A DNA stretch of 64,000 bases from Takakia lepidozioides (lineage: Eukaryota > Streptophyta > Takakiopsida > Takakiales > Takakiaceae), in NCBI GenBank assembly GCA_030704615.1, contig CM060734.1, positions 24,988,001 to 25,052,000 of the forward strand, read 5' to 3'. Each line of letters starts with the position of its first letter. Position 1 is the stretch's first letter. Both the position numbers and the translations under genes were made by a program. Positions 10,843-23,109 of the stretch are shown in pieces. The notes below the pieces were generated by a model, which was not told the DNA's origin, searched no databases, and worked only from the letters and a program-made list of their open reading frames with translations.

Positions 10843-11671
10843 AGATTCATTTCCCCTCCATGCCTGCAAGCAATATAGCGTGTAAGAAGGGAAAGATGTT
10901 TTATAAGCGACATTTCTAATCCGAGCAAAAATAAAACAAAGAAAACAAAACTCAAACACATGCATGATAATTGCTTACCGATTGGAGAAAAGCACAGAGC
11001 TTGTCCCACGTTTTGGAAGGATCACCACTGTAACTTGACTTCCTTGTCTCCATCATGGCCAGGAACCCGTCGTTTACCAGCTTGCACATGCCCGGAAAAA
11101 TGATTCTAGATGGGTGCTCCATTGCATCGTAGGGCTATTTAAGACCCTTTGTCTTTCGGTCAGGCTTTCTGGCTGGGGGTGGGGTCTGCAGTGGCCTCGA
11201 TTGCACCACGGACTCCATCTCATTCTCATTCGGAGTGTTTTTCTGCCCCTTTACCTTCCCTTTACCCTTGTCCTTTCTAGGCTTGACTGGCGTATTTTGT
11301 GCAAGAGGCTCTTTCCCAGCCAATATCCTCAATTTTCTCTCGTGCAACTCCTTCTCCGTCAGAGGGGCCAAGGCCTCTGCATTGTCGTTTTGATTTCGGG
11401 TCACAAGCCCAGACCAAGGGCATCCAAACCGTGGGATATCCATATACCAGCAGCAGTCTCGAAGATGCGAGGTCCCGTAATCCTTCAAAATCCCTGCAGT
11501 GTACATTGTCTGAGCGTTGGATGGATCACACCATAGGTCAATAAAGTGTGGGTGTCGACTCAGGTTCTGGCCTGGAATGAGAATGTTTTTGATGTACCTA
11601 CACAATCAAAACAGAGGGAATATTAGTGAGTGGGGAAAGTGTGAGATAATTGTTTAAGGACCCCTTGACTG

Positions 11672-11830
11672 AGTGCGCCAACACACTCAATTTTTGGTCT
11701 GTCCAATCAGGCCCTACTTACAAGCCAGGGCAGGTGTGGCTCAGTACAAGATCGGATATTAGTATGTACAATGAGAGCTTGGGAGACACAGAAGTGCCCA
11801 CCCCTTTACTGAGTGCGTCAGCGCACACAG
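11672..11830. repeat. Two GAGTGCG palindromes in intron 5 of gene A
   Basis: Imperfect palindromes of the TGAGTGCG/CGCACTCA type start at about 11672 and 11809, inside the 327-bp intron 11598-11924. They are 137 bp apart, similar to spacings in the large intron-1 array. Confidence 0.8.
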
Positions 11831-13755
11831 TTTTGGGACTGTTTATTCAAAAGAGCAGGGCTGCAACGAAATCAAAACTTCGTGAGAAAAGAAAGAAGGG
11901 TGGGAAAAGAGTGTCAAGACAAACCTGTATAGAACCCTCTTCATGGCCTGTTATGATCCATGCTGCTGCTTGAAGTCGTTAGTGCTCGAGATGCCTCCCT
12001 CTTTGGCGAACTCCCTGAAGAAGCAAGTGCCGAAGCAAGCTGCTTTCCACTGGCGGACGTAGTCTTCTAGAGTATCCATCGGTGGAGTCATAGTTATCTT
12101 GTAATCGTTCAGCTGTTTCTCCAGAACCAGCTGTGCCCGAGCCTCTATCTGCGCAAGAACAGTTCTACAATTCAGAGAAAAGATGTTGAAGAAGAGTAAG
12201 TGACTTTTCCCGGTGCAATGCAGATTTGCAGTGGAAATGGAAAGGGGAGAGGAAAAAACCTTTGCCCAGTACGTGGCTTTGTGCAGCCACATATCGAGAA
12301 CATGGTCACTGAATTGCTTTATGATTCATATTTCCTTGTTCTTCTCACTCTTCGGAAAGCAGTGGTTATCTTTCACTGTGGGGTCAGCGTCCAAATCTCA
12401 AGCCATTTCACTTTCACCTCTGGCTCCACAACGGCAGTGGACGATGATTCTTCTCCTGCATCATTTCAGGCTTGGTGTTCACGTTCCAGTGGATCCTGAC
12501 CTGATTCAAGAACTCCGGGCCAAAAGCAGGGTCGGCTATTCTGAGTTGTTTCACGAACGCGCTCATGTAGTGCCTCTTCGCCACCTCCATCTCCTTGTTC
12601 ATAGATTCTTCCACTCCTTTTGAGGATCGCTCCCCTGGGTCTTTTTTGGCACAATACTCTGCTTTCCCTTTCTCTCCAGCCTCCGCAATCTCTTGCTGAA
12701 CATTCCAGTATACAACTTATTAGTCAATTGGTTTTATGAATGAACAAGTAGACAGAGCTAGTGAAGCAATACTTACAACGTACATGTAGTCACAGAAAGC
12801 CTCCCTGGTGAGCTTGTACCACGTGTCGGCGGATTTGGAGGTCTCGCACTTCTTGTAAGCCTCAACACTGATAAGGTTTTTGAAGGTGATTAGTGGCATT
12901 TGGCCCACCTTCTGTATCCTGAATAGAGTGTGCACCAAATTCGTTGTCACGTGTGCACTTTTGGTTCCCCTGCAGTCCCAACAAACACTATGACTTCCTC
13001 CTTCACCAGGAAATACAAAACTGACAGAACAAATCGGAGAATTCTGTTGGCATGAAGGGTGAGCATTATACTTACTTGTTGATGTCATGCATAGCCGTAA
13101 GAAGTGCTGTGACGTTTCCTTTTGAATCCAGCACCATGGATGCCACAAGGTAGTGCCAGTCCTCGTCTGTGCTGTGATATTTGTTTATGACGTTCATCCA
13201 GGCCATGAAGCGGTGATTGCCATCCCAAATATGAAACATTTTCCCGGAGAACACCTGTGTGGACATTCTCCTCAAAATCTGGGCTTCGAACTCCTCGTTT
13301 ACTTCTCGCCATATTGGATCCCAGTTTTTGACAATTGACTCGTCCACCAAGACCTCCTGTCCACTGGCATCGCACAAGGAGACGTAAAACACTGGAGACC
13401 CCTCTATGTATCCATGACTAAAATCTTGCTCCAACTTGGACACATCCCTGGTCAGGGCAGGTCGAACGATTGGCATTGATATTAGGCGGCAGAGAGGGAT
13501 CATGATCTTGCCTCCAGGTACCAGCATAGACTTGATCACCCGCGCGGAATTGACCTTCTGGTACACAAGGACCTTTGCCGCTCTTTCTTCGTAGAAATGA
13601 TCGTCTTCTTCAACAGGCTTCTCAGTCACTTCTTCCTGCTGCTGCTGCTGCTTCTCAGGCTACAATCCTTTTCTTTTCCTCCCCTGCACCTCCCACAATT
13701 ACAGCCTTTCCGTCATTCCACAGTTACATTTTCCTGATTTGGCACCTACAAGAAT

Positions 13756-14831
13756 TGAGTGCGGTGGCGCACTCACTTTCGAGACTGACAAATGATCGGA
13801 ACAGACAAACATCAGTTCTCCAAAATTACACACATAACCCTCCTTTCCTGTCAACCGGAATTGAGTGCGGTGGCGCACTCATTTTTGGACACCTTCCATG
13901 ACATCTAAGAAATCATGCTCATCGCAGGCACTCAGTCAATGGCTCCTTTGTCACTTCCTCTTCCACATTGTGTACTTCATTCTACAGGTAGAAACTGAGG
14001 CAAAATCTTCATTCTAGACATCATCAAATCAACCATCTACAAGTGCTCAAAAAATTGAGTGCGCAGGCGCACTCATTTCTAGGAGCCCTCCACTCTGTCC
14101 TGCTTTCTCTTGTGAGCACACTTGGGTCGTTACCTCTGTCCACGAAGATGGTCGACCTCACCTCAGAACTGAGTGCGCCACCGCACTCAGTTTCAAGGTT
14201 ATCGTTGCTGTCTATCTGAAAACTCAAAAGAGATCTCACTTTGAATGAAACACACTTTCTAACTTTCGTTTCACGTCTGTCATTTGCAATTCTATGGTGA
14301 TCCGAAACTGAGTGCGGTGGCGCACTCAGTTTGAAAGCCATCTATTATGTCTGCCTACTTCTGTTTTGAGTTCATTGGGTTTTTCACGTCTGTCCAAAAA
14401 CATTGTCGATCACACCTCGGAACTGTGTGCGCCAACGCACTCAGTTTCTAGGTTAGACATAATGTCATTCTCAGAACTCATAAGAGATCTCACTATGGAA
14501 TAATCGCACTTTCTATCTACTGTTCACCTCAGTCAATAGCAACTCAATGATTCCATGGAGCTCAGAAATTGAGTGCGGTGGCGCACTCAGTTCAGGGTGA
14601 CCACTCCAGTGTCTCACGGACCTAAACTGTGAAGATCACCTTCCTCTTTCCCTAATGCCCAAGCGATCGGCAAGCATCCAATTGAAATGAGTGCGCCACC
14701 GCACTCAGTTTCTCCGTGTCCCTCTCAGGCTTCCGTTTCAGATCCTGCTGTCTCTAAGACTTAGTTATTCACCTCGGCCTACAATGGAAGTGATAGAGCT
14801 CCCCTCAAAACTGAGTGTGGTGCCGCACCCA
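13756..14831. repeat. Nine GAGTGCG palindromes in intron 1 of gene A
   Basis: Palindromes TGAGTGCG-N4-CGCACTCA lie at 13756, 13862, 14056, 14170, 14309, 14424, 14570, 14688 and 14812. Arms often extend to 12 bp (AAACTGAGTGCG with CGCACTCAGTTT). The loop is mostly GTGG or its complement CCAC, which alternate from 14170 on. Flanks repeat every two units (period about 255 bp), for example CACACCTCGGAACTG against CTCACCTCAGAACTG. The intron (13660-14985, 1,326 bp) is otherwise without coding signal. Confidence 0.9.
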
Positions 14832-15389
14832 GTTTTCAGGGGATCTCTCGTATCCTATCTATGCACTTGGTACGACAGTCAAGCGAGATTCAAGCCTAGT
14901 CAGTCACTAGGCTGCCACTATGTTGCCCACTATGGCAGTCACTAGTCCACACAATGATAAAGAAGAAGAATACAAGAAGGATTACCCTGGGTTTCATGAC
15001 ACCACTTCCCGATGCCTCTTCTTGCCGCATCCTCACAACTTCCTTTGGTGTCGCTTCTTTCTCACCGACGGTGGTGGTGTCGATGTCCATGTCATGCACA
15101 ATGGTCTCCAGGGCAGTCTCCTCGCCTTCCATTCTTCCCTTCATTTCAGGCTGGACCGGCTCTGTGATCTGTTGTGATTCGTGGGTTGACGTATCCTTTG
15201 CAACCTGCTCATCAGCGTTTTGCAGATTGCGCAACTTTCTCATTCTGACTCGCGCGTTTTTCCTCTCTCTCTCACTCGTGAAGTAAAGGGTTTGCCTTCT
15301 ACGTCTTCTTACTATGTCTTCTCTCTCACTCCCGCAGCTCTCCAGCTTGACCAACAAACAATCAAGAAAGTAAGGAACCCTGTAAAGCC

Positions 15390-15855
15390 GTCAGTTATGC
15401 ATGTGGTTAAGGACGTGCGTGTCTACCCTATAACCCCCCAAATGGATCGATCTCACTGGCTGCGGCTTATTGGGCGCCCCTAATGCCATCAATAAGGCCG
15501 AGTTCTTCAAATGTGGATGTTTTCTGATTTGGATGAAATATTGCGCACATGAGGCATGCCATCGCCCTATCATACACGGATTTTTCCTTCTTCAAAACGA
15601 AAACATACATAACGTCAGGAACGCAATGTCCGCGTTCATCCGGCGTTGGATATTTCCCGGGTTCGGCACTCAATGCACTGTCCGGGTTCACGTTGTGGAA
15701 CACCGCAAAATGCAAATTGGATTGCAATTTCCAAGACGGCGCCGTCTTTTCCCGGTGGTGTGACACTGACAAAATAAACAGTTTTTTTCCCTTCTCCATC
15801 AATTTGGCAACTGCCCAACTGTTTTGGCTGTGTGGTTCAATACCCTCACAAGTTA
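15390..15855 (-). pseudogene. Methyltransferase-like fragment of a second gene-A/B relative
   Basis: The minus-strand frame reads AKLMEKGKKLFILSV, then an H-N-x-N stretch and DVMYVFVLKKEK. These fit the central strands of the methyltransferase in gene B (LVHNNGCVVLFTKG and TRVFFAFCLEKEKAE) in the same order. Neither motif IV nor motif I is present. It lies upstream of gene A on the same strand, so it is the tail of a separate copy rather than gene A's own domain. MULE copy 2 starts within about 20-100 bp. Confidence 0.45.
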
Positions 15856-15959
15856 TTGGTTAATGTGTGGGGCCAGTTGTACAACTGCATCTTGCCTTAG
15901 CAAACACTTTTGGGATTTGGCAATCGCCTCCGGAAGGTTTTTACCTAGCCATGTCGCAC

Positions 15960-18900
15960 AGTTGTATTGGTACTCACCATCGTATGTTCACCACATGGCT
16001 TCTCCTAATGACGTGGCCTTCGCCGAGTTTCAGTATACTGAAGAGCCTTGCCCTTTCAATGCCTCGGTTGAAGATGATGGTTTTGCTGTGGTGGAGGAGC
16101 ATGTTCTGGCAGCAAGGTTCAAGCTTGACATTGGTTGTCGAGAAAGAGATCTATGACTTGGAGGGAAACGTTCAAAGAACGTTGTTCCAGAAACCGCACG
16201 TTGCAGAGAAACACAAGGAATGGAGAGTTCTTCCTGGAAAATATTGTGTGTTCCGAAGCGAAAGGAGACAATCCGGTGGCTCCATTGTCAATCCTGGGAC
16301 AGCTGCCTCTGTCGTTCAAGGAAAGCGGCATGTGACTGTGAAGCAGGAGGACACCACTTCAACAACTTTTGTGACACTGTCGGATTCCTCGGATGATGAA
16401 TTGGCAGAAATACTGGCTCCCGTGAATAGTCTTCCTGAAGGGGACGTCGATGTTCAGGAAATCGTTAGCGTCATCCCACATCTAAAAGCATTGTCAGGAA
16501 AACCAGGATCCAAAAACGAGATCGCAGGGATACTGTGGGATTCATTCGCAACAAAAAGGGTTCATTTCCTTCCACCTTCCTTCGACGGTGACATCCTCTT
16601 TGAGCTGAATCCAATAACTTGTGTTGGGGGCCTCTCAGGTCTCTTGCAAGGAATGGATAAAAAGCATGATGGCCATCTATGGTGCAGAACCAAAACGTCC
16701 AATATCCACAACGATGTAAACTTGACATTCAGAAGGAGCGTTTGTGTGGGGCATCTCAGATGTGTGAATGCAAGTTGCCAGCATTTCATGAAGAGCGGTG
16801 CTAAAAATGAGAGTGAGTGGGAAGGACTCTCCGACAATCCTTTTATCCCAGGCTGTGCCCCACCGTCTGCCAGTACATTTGTTTGTAAGTTCTGCAAGGT
16901 GGCCCCCTCCTGCATTGCACATTGCCCTGCTCGCATGTACTACGTTACTCACCGTTGCAAAACCATGACTCGAGCCTACATTCATTTTGGGACTCACGAC
17001 CATCCTGTGTCTCACGGCGATTGCAGAGATAGTGTGGAGTTGGCGCGTGGGCTTGTCGTGGAGGAGTTTGCAAAGTCCCCTTCAGCCAAACCATCTGCCA
17101 TAGCGCTGGCTGCCAGCAAAAGTTTCCTAGAGAGGCACATTCTTGGGCAGGGAAGCGAATGCAGCTCAAGACTTGAGGGGGCTTATTTGGATGCAGTGAT
17201 GGATCACTTCTCCGTGTTGAGCTCCCCCAATATTAGGAATCAGGTGAATGCATTGAGAGTGCGCGGTGGAAACACAGGGTCCATCGAGAACATTATGGAG
17301 CTCAAGCGCATAAGTCAATATGACTTTATCCAATCTAGCGTCTTCCCGGGTCAGGGGTCTTCAAAGGTTTACTTGTTCAAGATGTCTACGGTGGGCGAGG
17401 CAGTGGCGTCAGCCTGGCCAGACGTATGCAACAAGGGGGGGATCTGGAGAAAGCCTGGATGATGTTCGATCATTGCAAATGAGTGAAGGGCTGGACAACC
17501 ATGTCTTGCTATGTTTACGACCCGAACTACCAAATAACAATGACAATTGCCATCTGTGACATGCACTCTGAAGATATAGAGTCCCAGATGATAATGTGGA
17601 ATTGTTTGCTTTCAGTCATGGAGTCCAATGGACATACAGGCATAAATTTCAACGGGTTTATGGCGGATAGTGCACAGGCTAACTTCAACGCTGTGCGCCG
17701 AGTTTTTGGATCTGGTGATCCAAAGGTACCCATGCCTAATAGGGAGCGCACATGTCTATTCCACTGGACTCAGTCCCTACAGAAACATACGAAGAGGTGC
17801 ATCAGAAGAGATCTGCAGGCGGAGCATATGAGGCTATGCTTCATGTACAAGAATGCGACTACGATGGAAGAGGCTGAGACCATGTACCAGACAGTGAGAG
17901 CATGGTGGTTCTCGTTAGGGGCTACTGATCAGGACGTTGTCAAAGAATTGGAAGACTGGTTGGTCTTTTGGCACTTCAGATACAGGCAATGGGGGGGTTT
18001 TCATGACTACTGTAAGCTGCCTTTCACCTCTGCAATCCCTTGTATGTGCCCAGTTTCTTTCCTTGTTCCTAGAACAGTCCGCGCTTGCATGAATGACGCT
18101 CTTTCATTTTCCTTTCACAGGACATGTCCCTTGAGGACATTGCGGACATGCCGTCCTGCAATCTGGCAGAAAGCGTTCACGCCGCCTGGAAGCAGCAATC
18201 TGGCAAAGCAGGAAGAGATCTGTACATTGCTACAACAGATGATCTGGTATGAGGTCTAACCCAGCAAACAAGATATCGTGACTTCCTCAGGGGGCGATGT
18301 GGGGGCAAGGGACCAGATACAACAGAGTTGATGCTGAGGGCTGCAAGAAGGTCCGGGGATCCAACGAAGATGACGGCAGTGAACAGGTGCACAATGGGCT
18401 CGCCTCTCCAATCAAGGGAGCCCCATCTAGAAGGAGAGGAAAGGTTCGGGACTTGCAAACGCAAGCTAAATACACCTCCAGGATCAGATGGGGATTCACA
18501 TCGCCATGACAGAGACAACTTCTCTGTACCCAAGATTTCTCCATACAAAGCATGGCGTCCAGTAGGAAAGAGGCTTGCTGGTGCTTTCTCTTCCACAGAG
18601 CTACTGCCACCCCTATAACTACGGGTTTCTAGCAGGACCACAGGGGGGCATTGCAAGGAGTCACCTTGTGTTGACTCCGAATGGCACATCGAGCAAACTA
18701 CTCCAGGGTCTAGAGTTGCTGGCGCTGCAGTGAGGGGCATTAGTTATGAAAAGTGTAAGTCTAGGATAGCCAAAGGATCGGCGGGTTACTCCACCAAGCA
18801 TCCGACGTTCACAGAGGTTTATTCGGCCATATATGTCAAAGGAGTCGAAGATGCACAAATTCTGGTTCTGCCCGGACGATATGGCTCGCTGTGTGAATGG

Positions 18901-19520
18901 TACCGTCCGCGACTCCTGCATTGCTAAGCCTCCCCCACCAACCCTTTGGCCAGTGCGGGTGGGAACCCCCCTAACAGCTGGAGATGGCAAGTTGAGGACG
19001 CCGATTTCGTCTACACCGATCTGTGGCGTCGACTCTTGGTGGCCTTGCTGCTATGGTGCCTCCTCTAGACATACTTCGCATCCCACGAAAAATGACAAAA
19101 CAGTGCATCGGGTGGCCTCGGGGCCTGATCATGATGAAGGTGGAATCGGCCAGACTACTTCAGGCTTCGGGTACAGGAACTATGGAAGTACCTTCAACCT
19201 GGGTATGGTGGGTTGATACTTTGGTCACATCTGGGTCTGTTTTGCACGACAGGCCTATCAGGTGATGGTGGGAAATTTTCCGGGGTGTACCTGTCCTGAC
19301 TTCGTGTGCATGCGTGAGGAAGCTCTAGGAAGAGAGGGAAATGGGTTCCCCGCAAGCATCTTTACTACATCTTTTGCGCATGATGTATTTGTGATCCCAA
19401 AAGAGACCAAATCATTCACCAGGCGACACTAGGTCCTGGTGAGGTACGGACACTTTTGCAGCGAGACATTGGCAATATCGAGTAGTGTTGCATATGTTGC
19501 GATTTTTTGCAATGTCGGAA
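15960..19520 (+). pseudogene. MULE-like transposase copy 2, longest reading frame of the family
   Basis: Aligned with copies 3 and 4, the product starts around NDVAFAEF. It has an acidic region (LSDSSDDE), a zinc-finger-like block CxxC…CxxC…HxH (16745-17007, ending HFGTHDHP) of the WRKY-GCM1/FLYWCH kind common in MULEs, a catalytic-looking GFMADSAQANFNAVR with CLFHW (17655-17765), and a SWIM tail (CTCPDFVCM … PCKHLYYIF, about 19285-19360). An intron at 18012-18120 matches the position of copy 3's intron. Frameshifts at about 17460 and in the G7 run near 17992, a TGA after TTDDLV (18250) and later shifts show it is dead. Transposases of this class cut and paste DNA between terminal inverted repeats. 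Confidence 0.8.
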
Positions 19521-21120
19521 AGGGCTGCCTTGTTGGTAGAACATTTATACACAGCTCTTAAACTGGACAAGCAAACGATGTCTCGTTTGAAAGGTAGTTT
19601 TATTTTTTCATCGGGTTTGGTTAACGAGCCTCTAAAGTGAGTGCGTCAACGCACACCCACTTTGCCCCCACCCCAATATTCCCCGGGCAAAAACCAAAAA
19701 CCAAAAACCAAAAAAAAAAACTTTTGTTTTGTTCGTGGGCCCTGCCAAACATGGACAAGTGTCAGTATGAAAGCTCATTCTATTTTTTGACGGCCTCTAC
19801 AGAAGCATTGCGTAAATGAGCTTCATGATGACCATCTGTTTTTTTTTTCCACTTCATCTGGAATAACATGCACCTGAACAAGTTTCACAATGACAGCTCA
19901 TTTGTTTTCCCAACGTCCTCTTACAAACAAACCCTAAATAAGCATTCATGATGACCACATGATTTTTTTTTCACACCTCTTCTTCATAACAGAACCTGAA
20001 GAGTTGACAATGATAGAGCTCAAGTTTTTTTTTCACCTCTTCTTCACAAACAACCCTAATTTATTCATGATGACCATCTGATTTTTTTTTCACCTCTTTT
20101 TCATCAACAGAAACCTGAACAAGATTGACAATGATAGAGCTCATTTTTGTTCACCTCTTCTTCAATAACAGAAACCTTAAGAAGTTTGACAATGGTAGAG
20201 CTCTTCTTCACAAACAATCCCTAATTTATTCCCTAAATAAGCATTCATGATGACCATCTGTTTTTTTTTCACCTCTTCTTCTATAACAGAAACCTGAAGA
20301 AGTTTTGACAATGATAGAGCTCAACTTTTTTTTCACCTCTTCTTCACAAACAAAGCCTAATAAGCTTGAAGATGGTCATCTGTCAAATTTTCACCTCATC
20401 TACATTAATAAAAACCATTGCCTGTTTCACAATGAGTGGTCATTTTTGGGGCCCGTTCTTGCCCATCCTCATTATTTTAATCCTCTCCTTCAATATTTCA
20501 TCCATCCATCATTCATCCACCATGGATGAAATACTGGAAACGTCAGATAGCTTGACAATGAGCATCCAAACTTTTCTTGCCTCTTGTTCATGCAAGAATC
20601 CCTAAGTAAGATCATGATGACTCACCCAGCCTTTTATTTCACCTTTCTTCAATAAGAAACCCTCAATAACTTTCACATTACCATTCCATGTTTTCTATAC
20701 CTCTTTTTTTAAGCGCTTAACTGCTTCCCGACATAGGACCCCTCTCTAAACAGAGGAAGCTGGTATGGGGCCTGCTTCTTCCTCCACTAAACCCTTGGGC
20801 TCACGCTTAGAGGGCAAAGCGTGAGCCGAGCTCCTGGGCTCACCCGGCTAGGCTCACGCCGTAGCTGCGCTCGTCCTCCATTGGGCCTGCGGTATCTAGT
20901 GCTACCCTCTCTCCTTCGTTAGAAACATTGTTTACGAGTAATGTAAAGGTTTTTTCAAGATGGTCTAGGATGGGCACAATTGGACATTGCTCCCGGTGCT
21001 TCTCCAATCTCCAACCACCGAGGTTAGGAGGGTTATGACACTTCAACGGGATTTGCTGATCAATGCACAAGAGAGAGAGAGGTTGGAGAGGGTGGAGAGG
21101 GGTGCATATTAACGTGGGAG
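19521..21120 (+). repeat. 3' non-coding region of MULE copy 2 with tandem repeats
   Basis: After the transposase comes a GAGTGCG palindrome (19638), then about eight tandem units at 19800-20700 matching 6920-7430, then a GC-rich stretch (20730-20890) in which GGGCTCACGC facing GCGTGAGCC forms hairpins. The element end is not defined. A TTCGGCGCCGAAC palindrome at 21128-21140 lies near the likely border. Confidence 0.65.
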
Positions 21121-21127
21121 GAAGCTT

Positions 21128-21141
21128 CGGCGCCGAACACT
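21128..21141. repeat. Isolated GTTCGG-type palindrome
   Basis: The perfect palindrome TTCGGCGCCGAA belongs to the GTTCGGNNCCGAAC family found at 36.9-43.7 kb. This is its only clear occurrence left of 36 kb. Confidence 0.8.
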
Positions 21142-21635
21142 GTAAATCGTAAAAACATTCCTCTCGACGGGGAGCACTCAGATATCAATAATGTCTTGTG
21201 AAGGGAAAACTACTGCTTGATCCCCACATACGCAAAATTGAACATGCCGATAAATGTAAGCATAGTCAGACATTTGATGAGAGACTGTCAGTGTTTTTTT
21301 TCCTGGCGAAAAATCGCCAGATTTCGACCTGGAGAATTGGTCAGCTATTTTTATTAATTATGAGAATAAAATTCAAGAAAATCGCCAAAAAGCGCCACCA
21401 AGTTTAAATACCAGGAGACAAATTTGTCCTACGTGGAACGGTTAAAATAGGACACCTGTAATATAGCCTCTTTTCTAGCTTTGTCACCTCGTTATTCTCG
21501 CCTTGCCAGTGAGGTATAATCTGCTCATCTCTCCTGAGAGAGCACTGAAATTTTCAAGCTTATTCATTAGTTGTAAGCATACCCATTGGTTGTAACAACA
21601 TATTAGAAGATGAATTTGGCTACCGGTTGGCATGA

Positions 21636-21757
21636 GAGGAGTTTCTAGGTCTTTCACATTGTGCACCAAAAATTTGACGAAACCACTAGCAGCATATGCT
21701 TTGTCTTTTTTTTGACCCATAACCATGTTAGGCATCAGTGTGGCGCCTTTGAACATA
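21636..21757 (-). pseudogene. RPL32: Ribosomal protein L32 (eL32) internal exon fragment
   Basis: Minus-strand translation reads FKGATLMPN, then [13 protein letters not shown], then [15 protein letters not shown]. This is the conserved middle of eukaryotic L32 (FKG.xLMPNIGYGS…KKT…GF.KFLVHNVxxLExLxM). Similarity stops after PLM, where plant L32 genes may have an exon end. The N- and C-terminal parts are absent nearby. Several conserved positions differ (MVMGQ for IGYGS), so it is a decayed copy. It lies about 500 bp beyond MULE copy 2. Confidence 0.8.
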
Positions 21758-22960
21758 TGTGCTGAGTACCATTTAACTTTGCGTCATGCAGCTTTCTAGA
21801 ATGATGTGAAATCCAGACTTTAATGAACAACTGCTTGGAGTACATTGTTGTCAATGCATACAAGCCATGAACTGTGCATTGACAGCCAACAAGCAAATAA
21901 TCATGATTAACAATTGAGAACAAAAATGTGATACCATCCTACCACTACATTACCACGAACCCACTTTCCAATGCAGCCATGGTATTATAAAGTTGCGTAG
22001 GTGTAGATGCATATTTTTGGTACACTTTTCTTTTAGATCGTGTTTTTATCATAGACAAGCGGTTTTTCGTCGGCATTGTACTACCCAAAACAGGTTAGTT
22101 CTGTTTGGTATCGAAAATCGTTGGTAAAGCACGTAGGAAAATTACAGTATCTGCGACGACCATGGAGTTGAACTCTGGTGTCAAGATGACCGTAGGAAGC
22201 TGCATCGACAGCAGATTATCTATAACCAATTCGGTACCAGAAACGGCAAGTTATTCCTGTTCAAACAATACATGATGACTGTTCCAGTCCCAGATTGCGA
22301 TCTCTCTTTTCTCTCGCCTTTCAAGTCCAGTAGGAACACACGGCAAAGAGCTTGGCAATTGGGGAAAGCGACATGTACAGCGATAAATATCGCAACAAGC
22401 AATTGGTTCGCATCGGAATGACAGCAGGTCAAGGACAACTTTCAAACGGCGAAGCGTGGACTTTTAGCGGTGCGGGCCAACTGGAGGGGACTGCGGACAA
22501 ACCTATGACTCAGTGGCAGGGTCAAAGACCCCAGAGCCATCACCAGGGATTTGAATTCCAAAATACCACAAAATCTATGTATAGCGAAATACGACGAATG
22601 GCGAGAAGCCAACTTTTTCCCACCGATGGAGCTGAGAATTTCAAGCTGATACGGGGTATATTGTAGTTTGTTACCAAGTTTGGTGATTTATGGAGCTGAT
22701 TAGCAGTGGGGCCAAATTATTGAGTCGACGGCACTCACGGGGGCCGATTATTTGCATTTCTACTTCTTGGATGGTAAAAAATCCTGGAATTCGCCTGAGG
22801 AGCTGGATGGATAAAATGACAACTCGCGCCAACTGGTCATCCAATTGGATGGATGAAATCCAGCTTTTATTTGCCTCTAAGACTTTTCATCCATGTTGAA
22901 TATTACTATTATAGTCCTCCAAGGAAACAATAGTTTAATGAATATTTTCCATTAGTTTAT
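21758..22960. other. No recognisable gene
   Basis: Only short frames are seen. A 14-bp perfect palindrome (CATCCAATTGGATG) occurs near 22838. Confidence 0.4.
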
Positions 22961-22971
22961 AGGCTCAAAAA

Positions 22972-23000
22972 CAGTATAAAAGAAGGGCAAGGCTTCCCTT
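22972..23000 (+). promoter_or_regulatory. TATA-like element followed by CT-rich leader
   Basis: CAGTATAAAAGAAGGG at about 22970-22985 is followed by a CT-rich run with repeated TCTAGTT blocks (23000-23090). This resembles a promoter and leader, or the U3/R part of an LTR. No coding region or second LTR could be tied to it. Confidence 0.3.
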
Positions 23001-23109
23001 GTTCTTGATCTAGTTCTTCTCTTGCCTTCATCTAGTTTCGTCTCATGTTCTTCACTCTAGTTATTCTCTTGTTTAGTTTCCTCTTTTTTTTGTAGTGTTG
23101 TTAGTTTGA

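Larger units (their letters stand above)
10979..15357 (-). pseudogene. Gene A: spliced ParB/sulfiredoxin-like gene of a repeat family
   Basis: Splice consensus and phases define minus-strand exons at 15357-14986, 13659-13076, 12969-12777, 12695-12418, 12164-11925 and 11597-10979. The first intron is phase 0 and joins PR to PEKQQQQQ. Exon 2 has a ParB/Srx-like domain: KIMIPLCRL with a following R, then MFHIWDGNHRFMAW (about 13198-13233) and a DWH…VLDSK segment. Exon 1 is basic and acidic low-complexity; the last exon is lysine-rich. Two in-frame stops (TAA in exon 5 after QQHGS; TAG at about 11135 after TKGLK) make it probably inactive. Gene B is a relative with the same intron positions and ends in a DNA methyltransferase. 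Here the sequence stops at a donor (LCAFLQS, GTAAGC) where the methyltransferase should begin. The upstream start is not found: no ATG opens exon 1. Confidence 0.7.

Noticed and set aside
11114-11536. Plus-strand 140-codon frame
   Set aside because: It is antisense to the last exon of gene A, whose minus-strand frame has matching splice sites and homology to gene B.
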